NCBI GenBank assembly: GCA_016744485.1
Contig: JADGEG010000047.1
Location: 1 to 12,366, forward strand
Origin: Arcobacter sp.
GTDB taxonomy: Bacteria > Campylobacterota > Campylobacteria > Campylobacterales > Arcobacteraceae
Length of the DNA: 12,366 nucleotides
Reading direction: 5' to 3'
Shown here: positions 6,165 to 12,366 of the stretch, one piece after another
Numbering within the stretch: the first letter of the stretch is position 1
Layout: every line of letters begins with the position of its first letter
Program-made: the position numbers and the translations under genes
The notes under the pieces: model-generated
What the model saw: only the letters and a program-made list of their open reading frames with translations
Databases searched by the model: none
What the model was told of the DNA's origin: nothing

Positions 6165-7271
6165 TTATAAATTCCTTTCAAAATCATACATATACATAAA
6201 TCTAAAAGCAATTAGATTTTCTAAAATAGCAAGTATTATAATATAGTTTATAAAAGAACTTCCTCCATAAGAAAACATGGGCAAAGGTAAACCAACAACA
6301 GGAGCAAAACCTATAACCATAAGTATATTAATACTCATATTAAAAAATATTAATAAACCCAAACCTGAAGAAAAACTTCTAATCATATAATCATCTTTAA
6401 AAAAATAATTCATAGATAATAAATGCAATATAAATAAAGTATATACTAATATCAATCCAATAGAGCCTAAGAAACCATGTCGTTCTACAAAATATGCAAA
6501 AATAAAATCACTTGTAGCAATAGGTAAAAATTTTAACTTCGTTTGTGTTGCTTCTTGTTCATTTTTCCCAAGCAAACCTCCAGAACCAATAGCAATGATT
6601 GATTGCTGTACATGATAGGATGGTTTTTTTGCAATAAAATCATGTATTCGTTTTTTTTGATAATCTTTAATTAAGTTAGTATAAACAAATGGCGCACTAA
6701 TTGAAATAATCAAAAAAATACCTAACCATATTCTCCAATTAACACCAATAATAAATAATACACCGTAAGCTACAAGTAAAAGAACTAAAGCTGTTCCTAA
6801 ATCAGGTTCTCTTGCAACAAGAATAAAAGGTAATAAAATATAAAATGAAAAATATATAAAATCTTGAACATTATAACCATCTTGGGGAGGTGGTTTTTTT
6901 TTTATTAAATATGCTAACATTAAAAGAAATATTGGCTTGAATAATTCTGATGGTTGAATTGTTGTATTTAAAAAAGAAATACTAATCCATCTTTTTGCAC
7001 CAAACTTTGTAACACCTATAAATTCTACAGCTAATAGTAAAAATATACCTAACCAATATAACAAAGGTATTAGTCTAATATTTTTCCTAATTGGTAAAAT
7101 AAAGACAATCATAAAAATAAAAATGGACAAAGTAAAATAAATTAATTGTTTATTCGATAGAATATGATTTATCTCACCAACTAAATTGTAAGATAAATAT
7201 ACTAATGGCAAAATAAATATGATTAATAAATAATCAAAATGTGAGATAATTCTTTTGTCAAAAAAATACAT
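6165..7271 (-). CDS. rodA: RodA (MrdB), SEDS-family peptidoglycan glycosyltransferase
   Basis: RodA polymerises lipid II into glycan strands for lateral wall growth, working with a class B penicillin-binding protein (PBP2/MrdA) in the inner membrane. From the ATG at 7271 it has 368 residues (E. coli 370) with about ten hydrophobic segments. Motifs: KRWISI (93-98), QPSE (106-109), EPDLGTA (155-161), the long periplasmic loop with KFLP (247-250) and SDFIFA (254-259), and GLPLPMFSYGGSS (327-339). Asp255 corresponds to the Asp shown to be essential in SEDS polymerases. KFLP plus SDFIFA favours RodA over FtsW. An in-frame TTG at 7289 would add six residues but has no ribosome binding site. Codons 123-126 contain a run of ten A, the longest homopolymer I saw. 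The gene diverges from the pseudouridine synthase with only 19 bp between starts and heads the minus-strand train. Confidence 0.94.
   Translation of the reverse strand: MYFFDKRIISHFDYLLIIFILPLVYLSYNLVGEINHILSNKQLIYFTLSIFIFMIVFILPIRKNIRLIPLLYWLGIFLLLAVEFIGVTKFGAKRWISISFLNTTIQPSELFKPIFLLMLAYLIKKKPPPQDGYNVQDFIYFSFYILLPFILVAREPDLGTALVLLLVAYGVLFIIGVNWRIWLGIFLIISISAPFVYTNLIKDYQKKRIHDFIAKKPSYHVQQSIIAIGSGGLLGKNEQEATQTKLKFLPIATSDFIFAYFVERHGFLGSIGLILVYTLFILHLLSMNYFFKDDYMIRSFSSGLGLLIFFNMSINILMVIGFAPVVGLPLPMFSYGGSSFINYIIILAILENLIAFRFMYMYDFERNL
7245..7250 (+). promoter_or_regulatory. Candidate extended -10 box for the plus-strand gene train
   Basis: GTGAGATAAT offers a GATAAT box preceded by an extended TG-n motif (7242-7244). 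It lies 40 nt before the pseudouridine synthase ATG, inside the 5' end of rodA on the other strand. No -35 box is evident. It is the best-looking plus-strand promoter near the start of this train. Confidence 0.35.
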
Positions 7272-7290
7272 AAGCGAAGAGTAACACAAA

Positions 7291-8277
7291 ATGGATAAAA
7301 TTTTTATTGTACAAGAAGAAAATAGATTAGATAAATTCTTAACATTACATATTCCATCTTCAAGAAATCAAATTGAACAATTAATTAAAAAAGGTTTCGT
7401 AAGTGTGAATGGTACAAATATAAAAAAAACAGGATTAAAATTAAAAATTAATCAAAATATAAAAGTTGTTTTTCCAGAAAAAAAAATAGATGAAATTAAA
7501 AATGAAGAGTTTATAAAAACATCACTTAAAGATAAAATTATCACAAAAATATATGAAGATGATTTTATTTTAATAATTAATAAACCATCAAATTTAGTAA
7601 TTCATGATGCTCCAAGTGTTAAAGAAGCAACACTTGTTGACTGGTTAAAGTTAAATAAAATTTCTTTATCAACTTTAAGTGCTGATATTAGACATGGAAT
7701 AGTACATAGACTTGATAAAGGTACAAGTGGAATTATGGTTATTGCTAAAACAAATGAAGCACATATTAATTTATCAGAACAATTAAAAAATAAAACTATG
7801 GGAAGATATTATTTAGCATTGACTGATTTAGCATTGAAAGATAATATAATAATTGAAAAACCAATATCAAGACATATAAATAATAGACTTAAAATGGGAG
7901 TAAATGGTAATGGAAAATATGCAAAATCTGCATTTATGAAACTTGGTTTATGTAGAAATGAAAAATATGAATTAATTTCTTGTAAACTATTTACTGGTCG
8001 AACTCATCAAATAAGAGTTCATTTATCTTCGATAAATAGGCATATTTTAGGAGATACTTTATATGGATTTAAGGGCAAATTTACTAAAATAAATAGATTT
8101 TATTTACATGCTTATAATTTATACCTTATTCACCCACACTCTGGTGAAGAAATGAACTTTACTGCTTCATTAGCTGAAGATATGAATTGTTTTATAAAAA
8201 ATAATTTTAATATGGAGAATATCAATGAAAAACTTAATAAAAATTATATCGTTAATAGTTTTAATAATTTTAATTAA
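7291..8277 (+). CDS. RluA/RluD-family rRNA pseudouridine synthase with S4 domain
   Basis: This enzyme isomerises uridines in RNA, probably 23S rRNA. Residues 10-60 form an S4 RNA-binding domain (RLDKFL, then IKKGFVSVNGTNIKKTG). The catalytic domain has the RluA-class signature HGIVHRLDKGTSGIMVIAKT (135-154) with catalytic Asp142, followed by GRYYLAL (171-177) and the late conserved GRTHQIRVHL (236-245) and GDTLYG (254-259). S4 plus RluA domains fit RluC or RluD; which 23S sites are modified cannot be told from sequence. The C-terminal 18 residues are Asn-rich and lie in the 53-nt overlap with the following lipoprotein gene, so they are probably unconstrained. The ATG at 7291 has only a weak GAAGAG upstream. 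It heads the plus-strand train, as the homologue Cj1280c does relative to flpA in C. jejuni. Confidence 0.92.
   Translation: MDKIFIVQEENRLDKFLTLHIPSSRNQIEQLIKKGFVSVNGTNIKKTGLKLKINQNIKVVFPEKKIDEIKNEEFIKTSLKDKIITKIYEDDFILIINKPSNLVIHDAPSVKEATLVDWLKLNKISLSTLSADIRHGIVHRLDKGTSGIMVIAKTNEAHINLSEQLKNKTMGRYYLALTDLALKDNIIIEKPISRHINNRLKMGVNGNGKYAKSAFMKLGLCRNEKYELISCKLFTGRTHQIRVHLSSINRHILGDTLYGFKGKFTKINRFYLHAYNLYLIHPHSGEEMNFTASLAEDMNCFIKNNFNMENINEKLNKNYIVNSFNNFN
7306..7311 (-). promoter_or_regulatory. Candidate -10 box for rodA inside the divergent gene
   Basis: The minus strand reads CTTGTACAATAAAA, with TACAAT 34 nt before the rodA ATG at 7271. It would overlap codons 6-7 of the divergent pseudouridine synthase. 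Since only 19 bp separate the two starts, any rodA promoter must lie within that gene; this is the best box seen. Confidence 0.3.
8214..8217 (+). promoter_or_regulatory. Ribosome binding site of the FN3 lipoprotein gene inside the upstream coding region
   Basis: GGAG with 7 nt spacing to the ATG at 8225. It fixes the start of a canonical lipoprotein signal peptide and shows that the 53-nt overlap with the upstream gene is real. Confidence 0.7.
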
Positions 8278-9505
8278 TGCTTGTAGTGTAAAAAATAATT
8301 TTAATAAAGTAATAAAACCAAGTATAAACGATAGTGTGGAAGTAATTGATGCATCAAGTATTAGAACAATTTCAGATGTAAACTCTATTGCTTTTGAATG
8401 GCAAAAAGTTGATGATGTAAGAGTCATTGGGTATAACCTTTATAGAGCAAATATGTACGAAGATGGAACTAAATTAAAATTTATAAAAATGATTCAAAAT
8501 AGATATACTACACATTATGTAGATAAAAATCTACATGCAAATACAAAATATATATATAAAATATCTTCTAATATTAAAGGTGATGAAGAATCAAGGGCTA
8601 CAAATGCCTATATAGTATCAACATTAGACCAAATTGATGGGATTAGCTTTGTTCAAGCTATCTCAAATTTACCAAGACAAATTAAAATAATTTGGAGACC
8701 TCATACAAATGAGAGAATATTATCTTATGAAATACAAAGAACATCTACACATACAAGCCAATGGAATACTTTAGCTGTAGTTAGAAATAGATTACAAGCT
8801 GAATATATAGATTTAGACCTTGAAGATAATGTCATTTATTCTTATAGGGTAATTGCAAATACTTTTGATGATTTACAAACTAAACCAAGCGATATTGTAA
8901 AAGCTCAAACGAAAGCTATTCCTCTTGGAATTCAAGGTACTATTGCATCTACAAATTTAGCTAGAAAAATTAATATTTCATGGAATAAGCCACATTCTTC
9001 TCCTGTAGTTCAATATAATTTATACAGAAATCAAAGCTCAAAAAATTCTTTTTCTTTATTAAAAACATTTAATTCCAACACCTTGAGTTTTGATGATTTT
9101 ATTAATGAAGATGGCAAAATATATTTTTATAAAGTAAGTTATATTGATAATGATGGATTAGAAAGTGATTTAAATATGAATTCTGTTATGGGTGTTACTT
9201 TAAATAAATTAAATAAACCAATTATAACTTTAGCACAAATTCAAGGTGAGAAAGCTATTCTAAATTGGATGCCAGCTGATAATAGAGCAGTTTCGTATAT
9301 AATTCATAAGACTATAAAAAAAGATTTTTTAAGTACTAAAAAAGTGATTTTTAATAATATCCAAGAATTAAGATTTGAAGATAGAGATATTATAAGAGGT
9401 GTTGAATATAAATACTCAATTCAAGCAGTTGATAAATTTGGTATAATTTCTAACATAACAAAACAAACTGAATTAATCTTACCAGAATTAGAGAAAATCA
9501 ATTAA
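8225..9505 (+). CDS. flpA: Fibronectin type III repeat lipoprotein (FlpA-like)
   Basis: The 426-residue protein starts with a lipoprotein signal peptide: a basic N-terminus, hydrophobic residues 7-17 and lipobox INAC with Cys20 as the lipidated residue. The rest consists of four fibronectin type III-like repeats, at about 40-134, 136-230, 232-327 and 328-420. Each has the B-strand Trp (W59, W157, W253, W348) and later Tyr pairs (e.g. YNLYR at 70-74 and 264-268, YSYRV at 205-209). FlpA of C. jejuni (Cj1279c) is a surface lipoprotein that binds host fibronectin. The second repeat here carries WRPHTNERI at 157-165, which resembles the reported C. jejuni binding motif WRPHPDFRV. The gene overlaps the pseudouridine synthase by 53 nt and is followed 4 nt later by trmB, then ftsEX. 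Adhesin function here is inferred; a structural envelope role is also possible. Confidence 0.88.
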   Translation: MKNLIKIISLIVLIILINACSVKNNFNKVIKPSINDSVEVIDASSIRTISDVNSIAFEWQKVDDVRVIGYNLYRANMYEDGTKLKFIKMIQNRYTTHYVDKNLHANTKYIYKISSNIKGDEESRATNAYIVSTLDQIDGISFVQAISNLPRQIKIIWRPHTNERILSYEIQRTSTHTSQWNTLAVVRNRLQAEYIDLDLEDNVIYSYRVIANTFDDLQTKPSDIVKAQTKAIPLGIQGTIASTNLARKINISWNKPHSSPVVQYNLYRNQSSKNSFSLLKTFNSNTLSFDDFINEDGKIYFYKVSYIDNDGLESDLNMNSVMGVTLNKLNKPIITLAQIQGEKAILNWMPADNRAVSYIIHKTIKKDFLSTKKVIFNNIQELRFEDRDIIRGVEYKYSIQAVDKFGIISNITKQTELILPELEKIN

Positions 9506-9509
9506 ATAC

Positions 9510-10718
9510 ATGCCACACATAGTATTTAAACAAAATAATAATTTGAAAATACCATCTAGTATTGATGGTGTTTCTTTTGATTTTATTGCAAAATCATATA
9601 ATATAAAAAATTCAAAAAGATCAAGTGAATATAAAATTGCAGTTACCAAAAATAATCAACAATTTTTATTAACAAAAAAAAATAAAAATGATGTAAATAT
9701 GATCAAATATGATAAAACTACAAGAATAAGTCCAGTTTCTTTTGTAAAAGATGCTATGAATGCTTATTCTAAATTAACAAATGCAAATGTTTTATTTACA
9801 AATACAAATACAAGTACAACTCATATTAATGATCAAATAAAAACAGATGAACAATATTTGAAAAATATAGAATATATCGTAAATGAATTTCAAACAAATA
9901 AATCAATTCAAATTGAAATAGGTTTTGGAAGTGGTAAGCATATACTATATCAAGCAAAACAAAATCCAAATGTACAGTTTTTTGGATTAGAAATTCATAC
10001 ACCTTCAATTGAACAACTTTTAAAACAAATAAAAATACAAAATATTGCTAATATTATAGTTATAAATTATGATGCTAGACTTTTCATGGAATTTATAAAA
10101 TCTAATAGTGTTGATAGTATTTTTGTACATTTTCCTGTACCTTGGGATAAAAAACCACATAGAAGAATTTACTCTAATGAATTTGTCAATGAAGCTTTAA
10201 GAGTATTAAAAAAAAATGCAACACTAGAGCTTAGAACTGATAGCAAAAAATATTTTGATTATTCTATTTCTTTATTAAGCAACTTAAATAGTGGAAAAAT
10301 TATAATAGATATCAACAAAGATTTAGACATAATTAGTAAATATGAAAAAAGATGGAGAAAACAAGAAAAAACTATTTATGATATAGTATTAAAATGTCAA
10401 GAAGAATATGATATACCTATACAAAAATATAATTTTGACTTTGAAGGTGAAGTAAATTTTGATGCTTTTACAAAATCAATAACAACTAAGGCAATTGTAG
10501 AAAAAGATTATTTTATTCATATTGAAAATATGTTTGATATTCTAAATCAAACTAACTCTGGTTTAATCAAATTAACTTTTGGTAACTTTAATAGACCACT
10601 TAATAAATACATCATTATAAATAATGGAAAAGCATCATATTTTCAAGATAAACCAATTCCAACTAGTTCAAATATAAAAGCACATAAACATTTAAAAAAG
10701 ATTTTAAACAATGATTGA
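9510..10718 (+). CDS. trmB: tRNA (guanine46-N7)-methyltransferase TrmB, long form
   Basis: TrmB forms m7G46 in the tRNA variable loop with S-adenosylmethionine. The Rossmann methyltransferase core lies in the middle of a 402-residue protein: motif I EIGFGSGKH (136-144), acidic Glu161 in GLEIH, the TrmB signature FPVPWDKKPHRR (208-219), RTDS (242-245) and a late YEKRWRKQEKTIYDIV (278-293). E. coli TrmB is about 239 residues; here about 130 residues precede the core and about 105 follow it. I recall a similarly long form in C. jejuni (Cj1278c), so this is probably lineage-typical and not a recent fusion. The N-terminal part is Lys/Asn/Thr-rich; the C-terminal part looks like a small alpha/beta domain. 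The ATG comes 4 nt after the lipoprotein gene stop with a weak ribosome binding site. Its 3' end overlaps ftsE by 8 nt (ATGATTGA). Confidence 0.93.
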   Translation: MPHIVFKQNNNLKIPSSIDGVSFDFIAKSYNIKNSKRSSEYKIAVTKNNQQFLLTKKNKNDVNMIKYDKTTRISPVSFVKDAMNAYSKLTNANVLFTNTNTSTTHINDQIKTDEQYLKNIEYIVNEFQTNKSIQIEIGFGSGKHILYQAKQNPNVQFFGLEIHTPSIEQLLKQIKIQNIANIIVINYDARLFMEFIKSNSVDSIFVHFPVPWDKKPHRRIYSNEFVNEALRVLKKNATLELRTDSKKYFDYSISLLSNLNSGKIIIDINKDLDIISKYEKRWRKQEKTIYDIVLKCQEEYDIPIQKYNFDFEGEVNFDAFTKSITTKAIVEKDYFIHIENMFDILNQTNSGLIKLTFGNFNRPLNKYIIINNGKASYFQDKPIPTSSNIKAHKHLKKILNND

Positions 10719-11373
10719 AGCAAAAAATATTTATTTATCATATGATTCAAATAGATATATTATTAAAAAAGGTAATTTTTCAGTTAAACATAAAGAATTT
10801 GTATTCGTAGGTGGTAATAGTGGTAGTGGAAAATCAACACTTTTAAAATCTTTTTATGCACAAATACTTTTAAAACATGGAAGCTTAAAAATAGCAGGTC
10901 AAGAAGTATTTGGTATTAAAGGGAAAGCTTTAAGAAAATTAAGAAAAGATATAGGTATTATTTTTCAAGATTATAAACTAATTAAAGAATGGACTATTGA
11001 AGAAAATATTATGATACCTTTAAAAATAAATGGTTATTCTAATGATATATCCAAAGAACAAGCTATAAAGTTATTAACTCATGTAAAACTTTCACATAGA
11101 TTAGGATTCTATCCTGATGAACTAAGTGGAGGTGAACAACAAAGAATTGCAGTTGCGAGAGCTTTAGCACATAACCCCAAAATTATAATTGCTGATGAAC
11201 CAACTGGAAATTTAGATGATTATTCAGCTGAGCTTATATGGAACTTATTAAAAGGTGCAAATGAACAACTTGGAATTACTGTTATAGTTGTAACACATAG
11301 AGTACCGCAAAATTTTGGTATTAAATTTAGACAATTATCTATTAAAGATGGAATTATTTATGAAGTTTCTTAA
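10711..11373 (+). CDS. ftsE: Cell-division ABC transporter ATPase FtsE
   Basis: FtsE is the cytoplasmic ATPase of the FtsEX complex, which couples ATP hydrolysis at the division site to activation of periplasmic wall hydrolases. All ABC motifs are intact in 220 residues (E. coli 222): Walker A GNSGSGKST (35-43), Q-loop Gln86 in FQDYKL, signature LSGGEQQR (138-145), Walker B IIIADEP (158-164), D-loop GNLDD (166-170) and the switch His196 in VVTHR. The motifs fit the FtsE/LolD subgroup; adjacency to ftsX makes it FtsE. The ATG overlaps the trmB stop by 8 nt, and the 3' end overlaps ftsX by 14 nt, so translation is probably coupled through the train. Confidence 0.96.
   Translation: MIEAKNIYLSYDSNRYIIKKGNFSVKHKEFVFVGGNSGSGKSTLLKSFYAQILLKHGSLKIAGQEVFGIKGKALRKLRKDIGIIFQDYKLIKEWTIEENIMIPLKINGYSNDISKEQAIKLLTHVKLSHRLGFYPDELSGGEQQRIAVARALAHNPKIIIADEPTGNLDDYSAELIWNLLKGANEQLGITVIVVTHRVPQNFGIKFRQLSIKDGIIYEVS
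11350..11352 (+). promoter_or_regulatory. Ribosome binding site supporting the ftsX start at 11360
   Basis: GGA within AGATGGAATT has 7 nt spacing to the ATG at 11360. The alternative in-frame ATG at 11315 would add 15 residues ahead of the first membrane segment and has no such site. Confidence 0.5.
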
Positions 11374-12178
11374 AAATATTTTCACCTTTACAATTCCTTT
11401 ATCTATAATGCTTTTGTCATTTATTATATATTTATTTTCGTCAAATATATCTGATAATTACGAGAAAAAAATAGCAGAAGATTATTCAATTGTTATTATA
11501 ACAAACACTCCACTAATAAAAGAGAAAATTAATGTTTTAGCAAATATCAAAGTAAAAAAAATTATAACTTTGAAAAAAAATACAATTATTAATGATATTA
11601 AATCAAATCTATCAAAATCATCAATAGAACTTTTAAGGCGAAAGTTACCATATTTTTACAAAATTCAACTTGAGGTTTTTCCAACAACTCAACAATTAAA
11701 AATTATTAAACAAACACTTTTTTTAAATAAAAATATAAGAAAAATTGAAATTTTTTCAAAAAATCATAGTCAAATATATCTATTATTACAATTGTTATAT
11801 AAAATTAGTTTAATATTATTTACTTTACTTACCATTTTTGCAATTTTAATTATATCTAAACAAATTAGAATTTGGTTTTTTGAACATCAAGAAAAAATTG
11901 AAATTCTAAAACTACATGGTGCATCTATATTATATAGTTCTACTTCTATATTTAAATATGCAATATATAGTTCATTAATTGCTTTTATTTTAATATCAGG
12001 TATTTATTTGTATGCTGTACATAATATTATATTTATTTTACCATCTGATCTAGAAAACATTATTCAACTTACATTAACTTCAAATATTTCTTTAATGAAA
12101 ATATTTTTATTATCTTTTAGTATATCTATATTCACTGTTATTGGTGTATTATTAAAATATAAGATTAAATATGATTAA
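11360..12178 (+). CDS. ftsX: Cell-division membrane protein FtsX
   Basis: FtsX is the inner-membrane partner of FtsE and passes its ATPase cycle to a periplasmic coiled-coil activator such as EnvC. From the ATG at 11360 it has 272 residues with the FtsX topology: TM1 at about 8-28, a periplasmic domain at about 29-143, then TM2 (about 145-168), TM3 (about 200-226) and TM4 (about 245-266). The cytoplasmic loop after TM2 carries EKIEILKLHGAS (178-189), matching the family's conserved coupling-helix region. E. coli FtsX is about 352 residues; the shorter N-terminus seems usual in Campylobacterota. Primary sequence is poorly conserved, so the call leans on topology, this loop and the ftsE overlap. 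The 3' end overlaps the next gene by 8 nt (ATGATTAA). Confidence 0.92.
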   Translation: MKFLKNIFTFTIPLSIMLLSFIIYLFSSNISDNYEKKIAEDYSIVIITNTPLIKEKINVLANIKVKKIITLKKNTIINDIKSNLSKSSIELLRRKLPYFYKIQLEVFPTTQQLKIIKQTLFLNKNIRKIEIFSKNHSQIYLLLQLLYKISLILFTLLTIFAILIISKQIRIWFFEHQEKIEILKLHGASILYSSTSIFKYAIYSSLIAFILISGIYLYAVHNIIFILPSDLENIIQLTLTSNISLMKIFLLSFSISIFTVIGVLLKYKIKYD

Positions 12179-12366
12179 GATATTCTTAATATTCATATTA
12201 TTATTTAATGTTAACTTTGCTTCTATTAAAAGTATAAATAAAAAAATAAAAAAAAATAAAAAACAACTTGAATTAAACTATACAAAAAAAACAAAAAAAT
12301 CTTTACAAATAAAAAGTCTTGTGAAACAAATCAAACAACAAAATAAAATTTTACAAACAATAGATC
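12171..12366 (+). CDS. Secreted coiled-coil protein, probable EnvC-like amidase activator (5' part)
   Basis: Only the first 65 codons are in the window; the frame is open to the right edge. Residues 1-17 form a signal peptide (Lys3, hydrophobic 4-12, plausible cleavage after NFA). The following residues are Lys/Gln/Leu/Ile-rich with a heptad-like spacing of hydrophobics and no prolines, as expected for the start of a periplasmic coiled coil. EnvC-type proteins have this architecture with a C-terminal degenerate M23 peptidase (LytM) domain and are recruited by FtsX to activate amidases. The position, overlapping ftsX by 8 nt, matches the M23 protein Cj1275c of C. jejuni. The LytM domain, which would confirm the call and show whether it is catalytically active, lies outside the window. 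Confidence 0.7.
   Translation, partial: MIKIFLIFILLFNVNFASIKSINKKIKKNKKQLELNYTKKTKKSLQIKSLVKQIKQQNKILQTID

Noticed and set aside
8170..8427. Minus-strand open frame of 85 codons at the synthase/lipoprotein junction
   Set aside because: Antisense to the lipoprotein signal peptide and first repeat; no start signal and no motif.
9799..9822. Short ACAAAT-type repeats in trmB (Thr/Asn-rich TNTNTSTT)
   Set aside because: Only a few copies in a low-complexity stretch of the N-terminal extension; no sign of a CRISPR or structured repeat.
11315..11359. Fifteen-residue upstream extension of ftsX
   Set aside because: It has no ribosome binding site, deepens the overlap with ftsE to 59 nt and adds residues before the first membrane segment that homologues do not need.

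Overview
The window looks like a chromosomal segment of an AT-rich Campylobacterota bacterium, most likely of the Arcobacter group. The pointers are the order pseudouridine synthase - fibronectin-type-III lipoprotein (FlpA-like) - trmB - ftsE - ftsX - periplasmic coiled-coil protein, and the block rpmE - rsmI - rlmB - periplasmic protein - aminotransferase. As I recall, both blocks occur in Campylobacter jejuni (Cj1280c-Cj1275c and Cj0155c-Cj0150c). The long trmB form, weak -35 promoters and roughly 20-35% GC also fit. The assignment rests on gene order and protein motifs, not on a database search.

The layout is two divergent, tightly packed gene trains that part at about 7271-7291. Leftward (minus strand) from there: rodA (peptidoglycan polymerase), speB (agmatinase family), miaA (tRNA A37 prenylation), rpmE (ribosomal protein L31), rsmI and rlmB (rRNA 2'-O-methylation), an unrecognised periplasmic protein, alaC (alanine aminotransferase), and the first 168 codons of an AAA/ABC-type ATPase that runs off the left edge. 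Rightward (plus strand): an RluA/RluD-family pseudouridine synthase, the FlpA-like lipoprotein, trmB (tRNA m7G46), ftsE, ftsX, and the first 65 codons of a secreted coiled-coil protein, probably the EnvC-like amidase activator that FtsEX controls.

Two themes dominate. One is RNA modification and translation: miaA, rsmI, rlmB, the pseudouridine synthase, trmB and rpmE. The other is cell-wall growth and division: rodA, ftsEX and the EnvC-like gene, with the FN3 lipoprotein embedded between them. No gap between genes reaches 100 bases, and I see no tRNA, rRNA, insertion sequence, CRISPR array or strong intrinsic terminator.

The least routine item is the partial ATPase at 1-505. It has a non-standard P-loop and follows alaC by only 19 bp, where I would expect homoserine dehydrogenase (hom) from the C. 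jejuni order. It is the one candidate for accessory, possibly defence-related, content, but most of the gene is outside the window. Other points are a possible leaderless start for miaA, a small hairpin in the rpmE leader, GTG starts for rpmE, rsmI and alaC, and a partly conserved fibronectin-binding motif in the FlpA-like protein.
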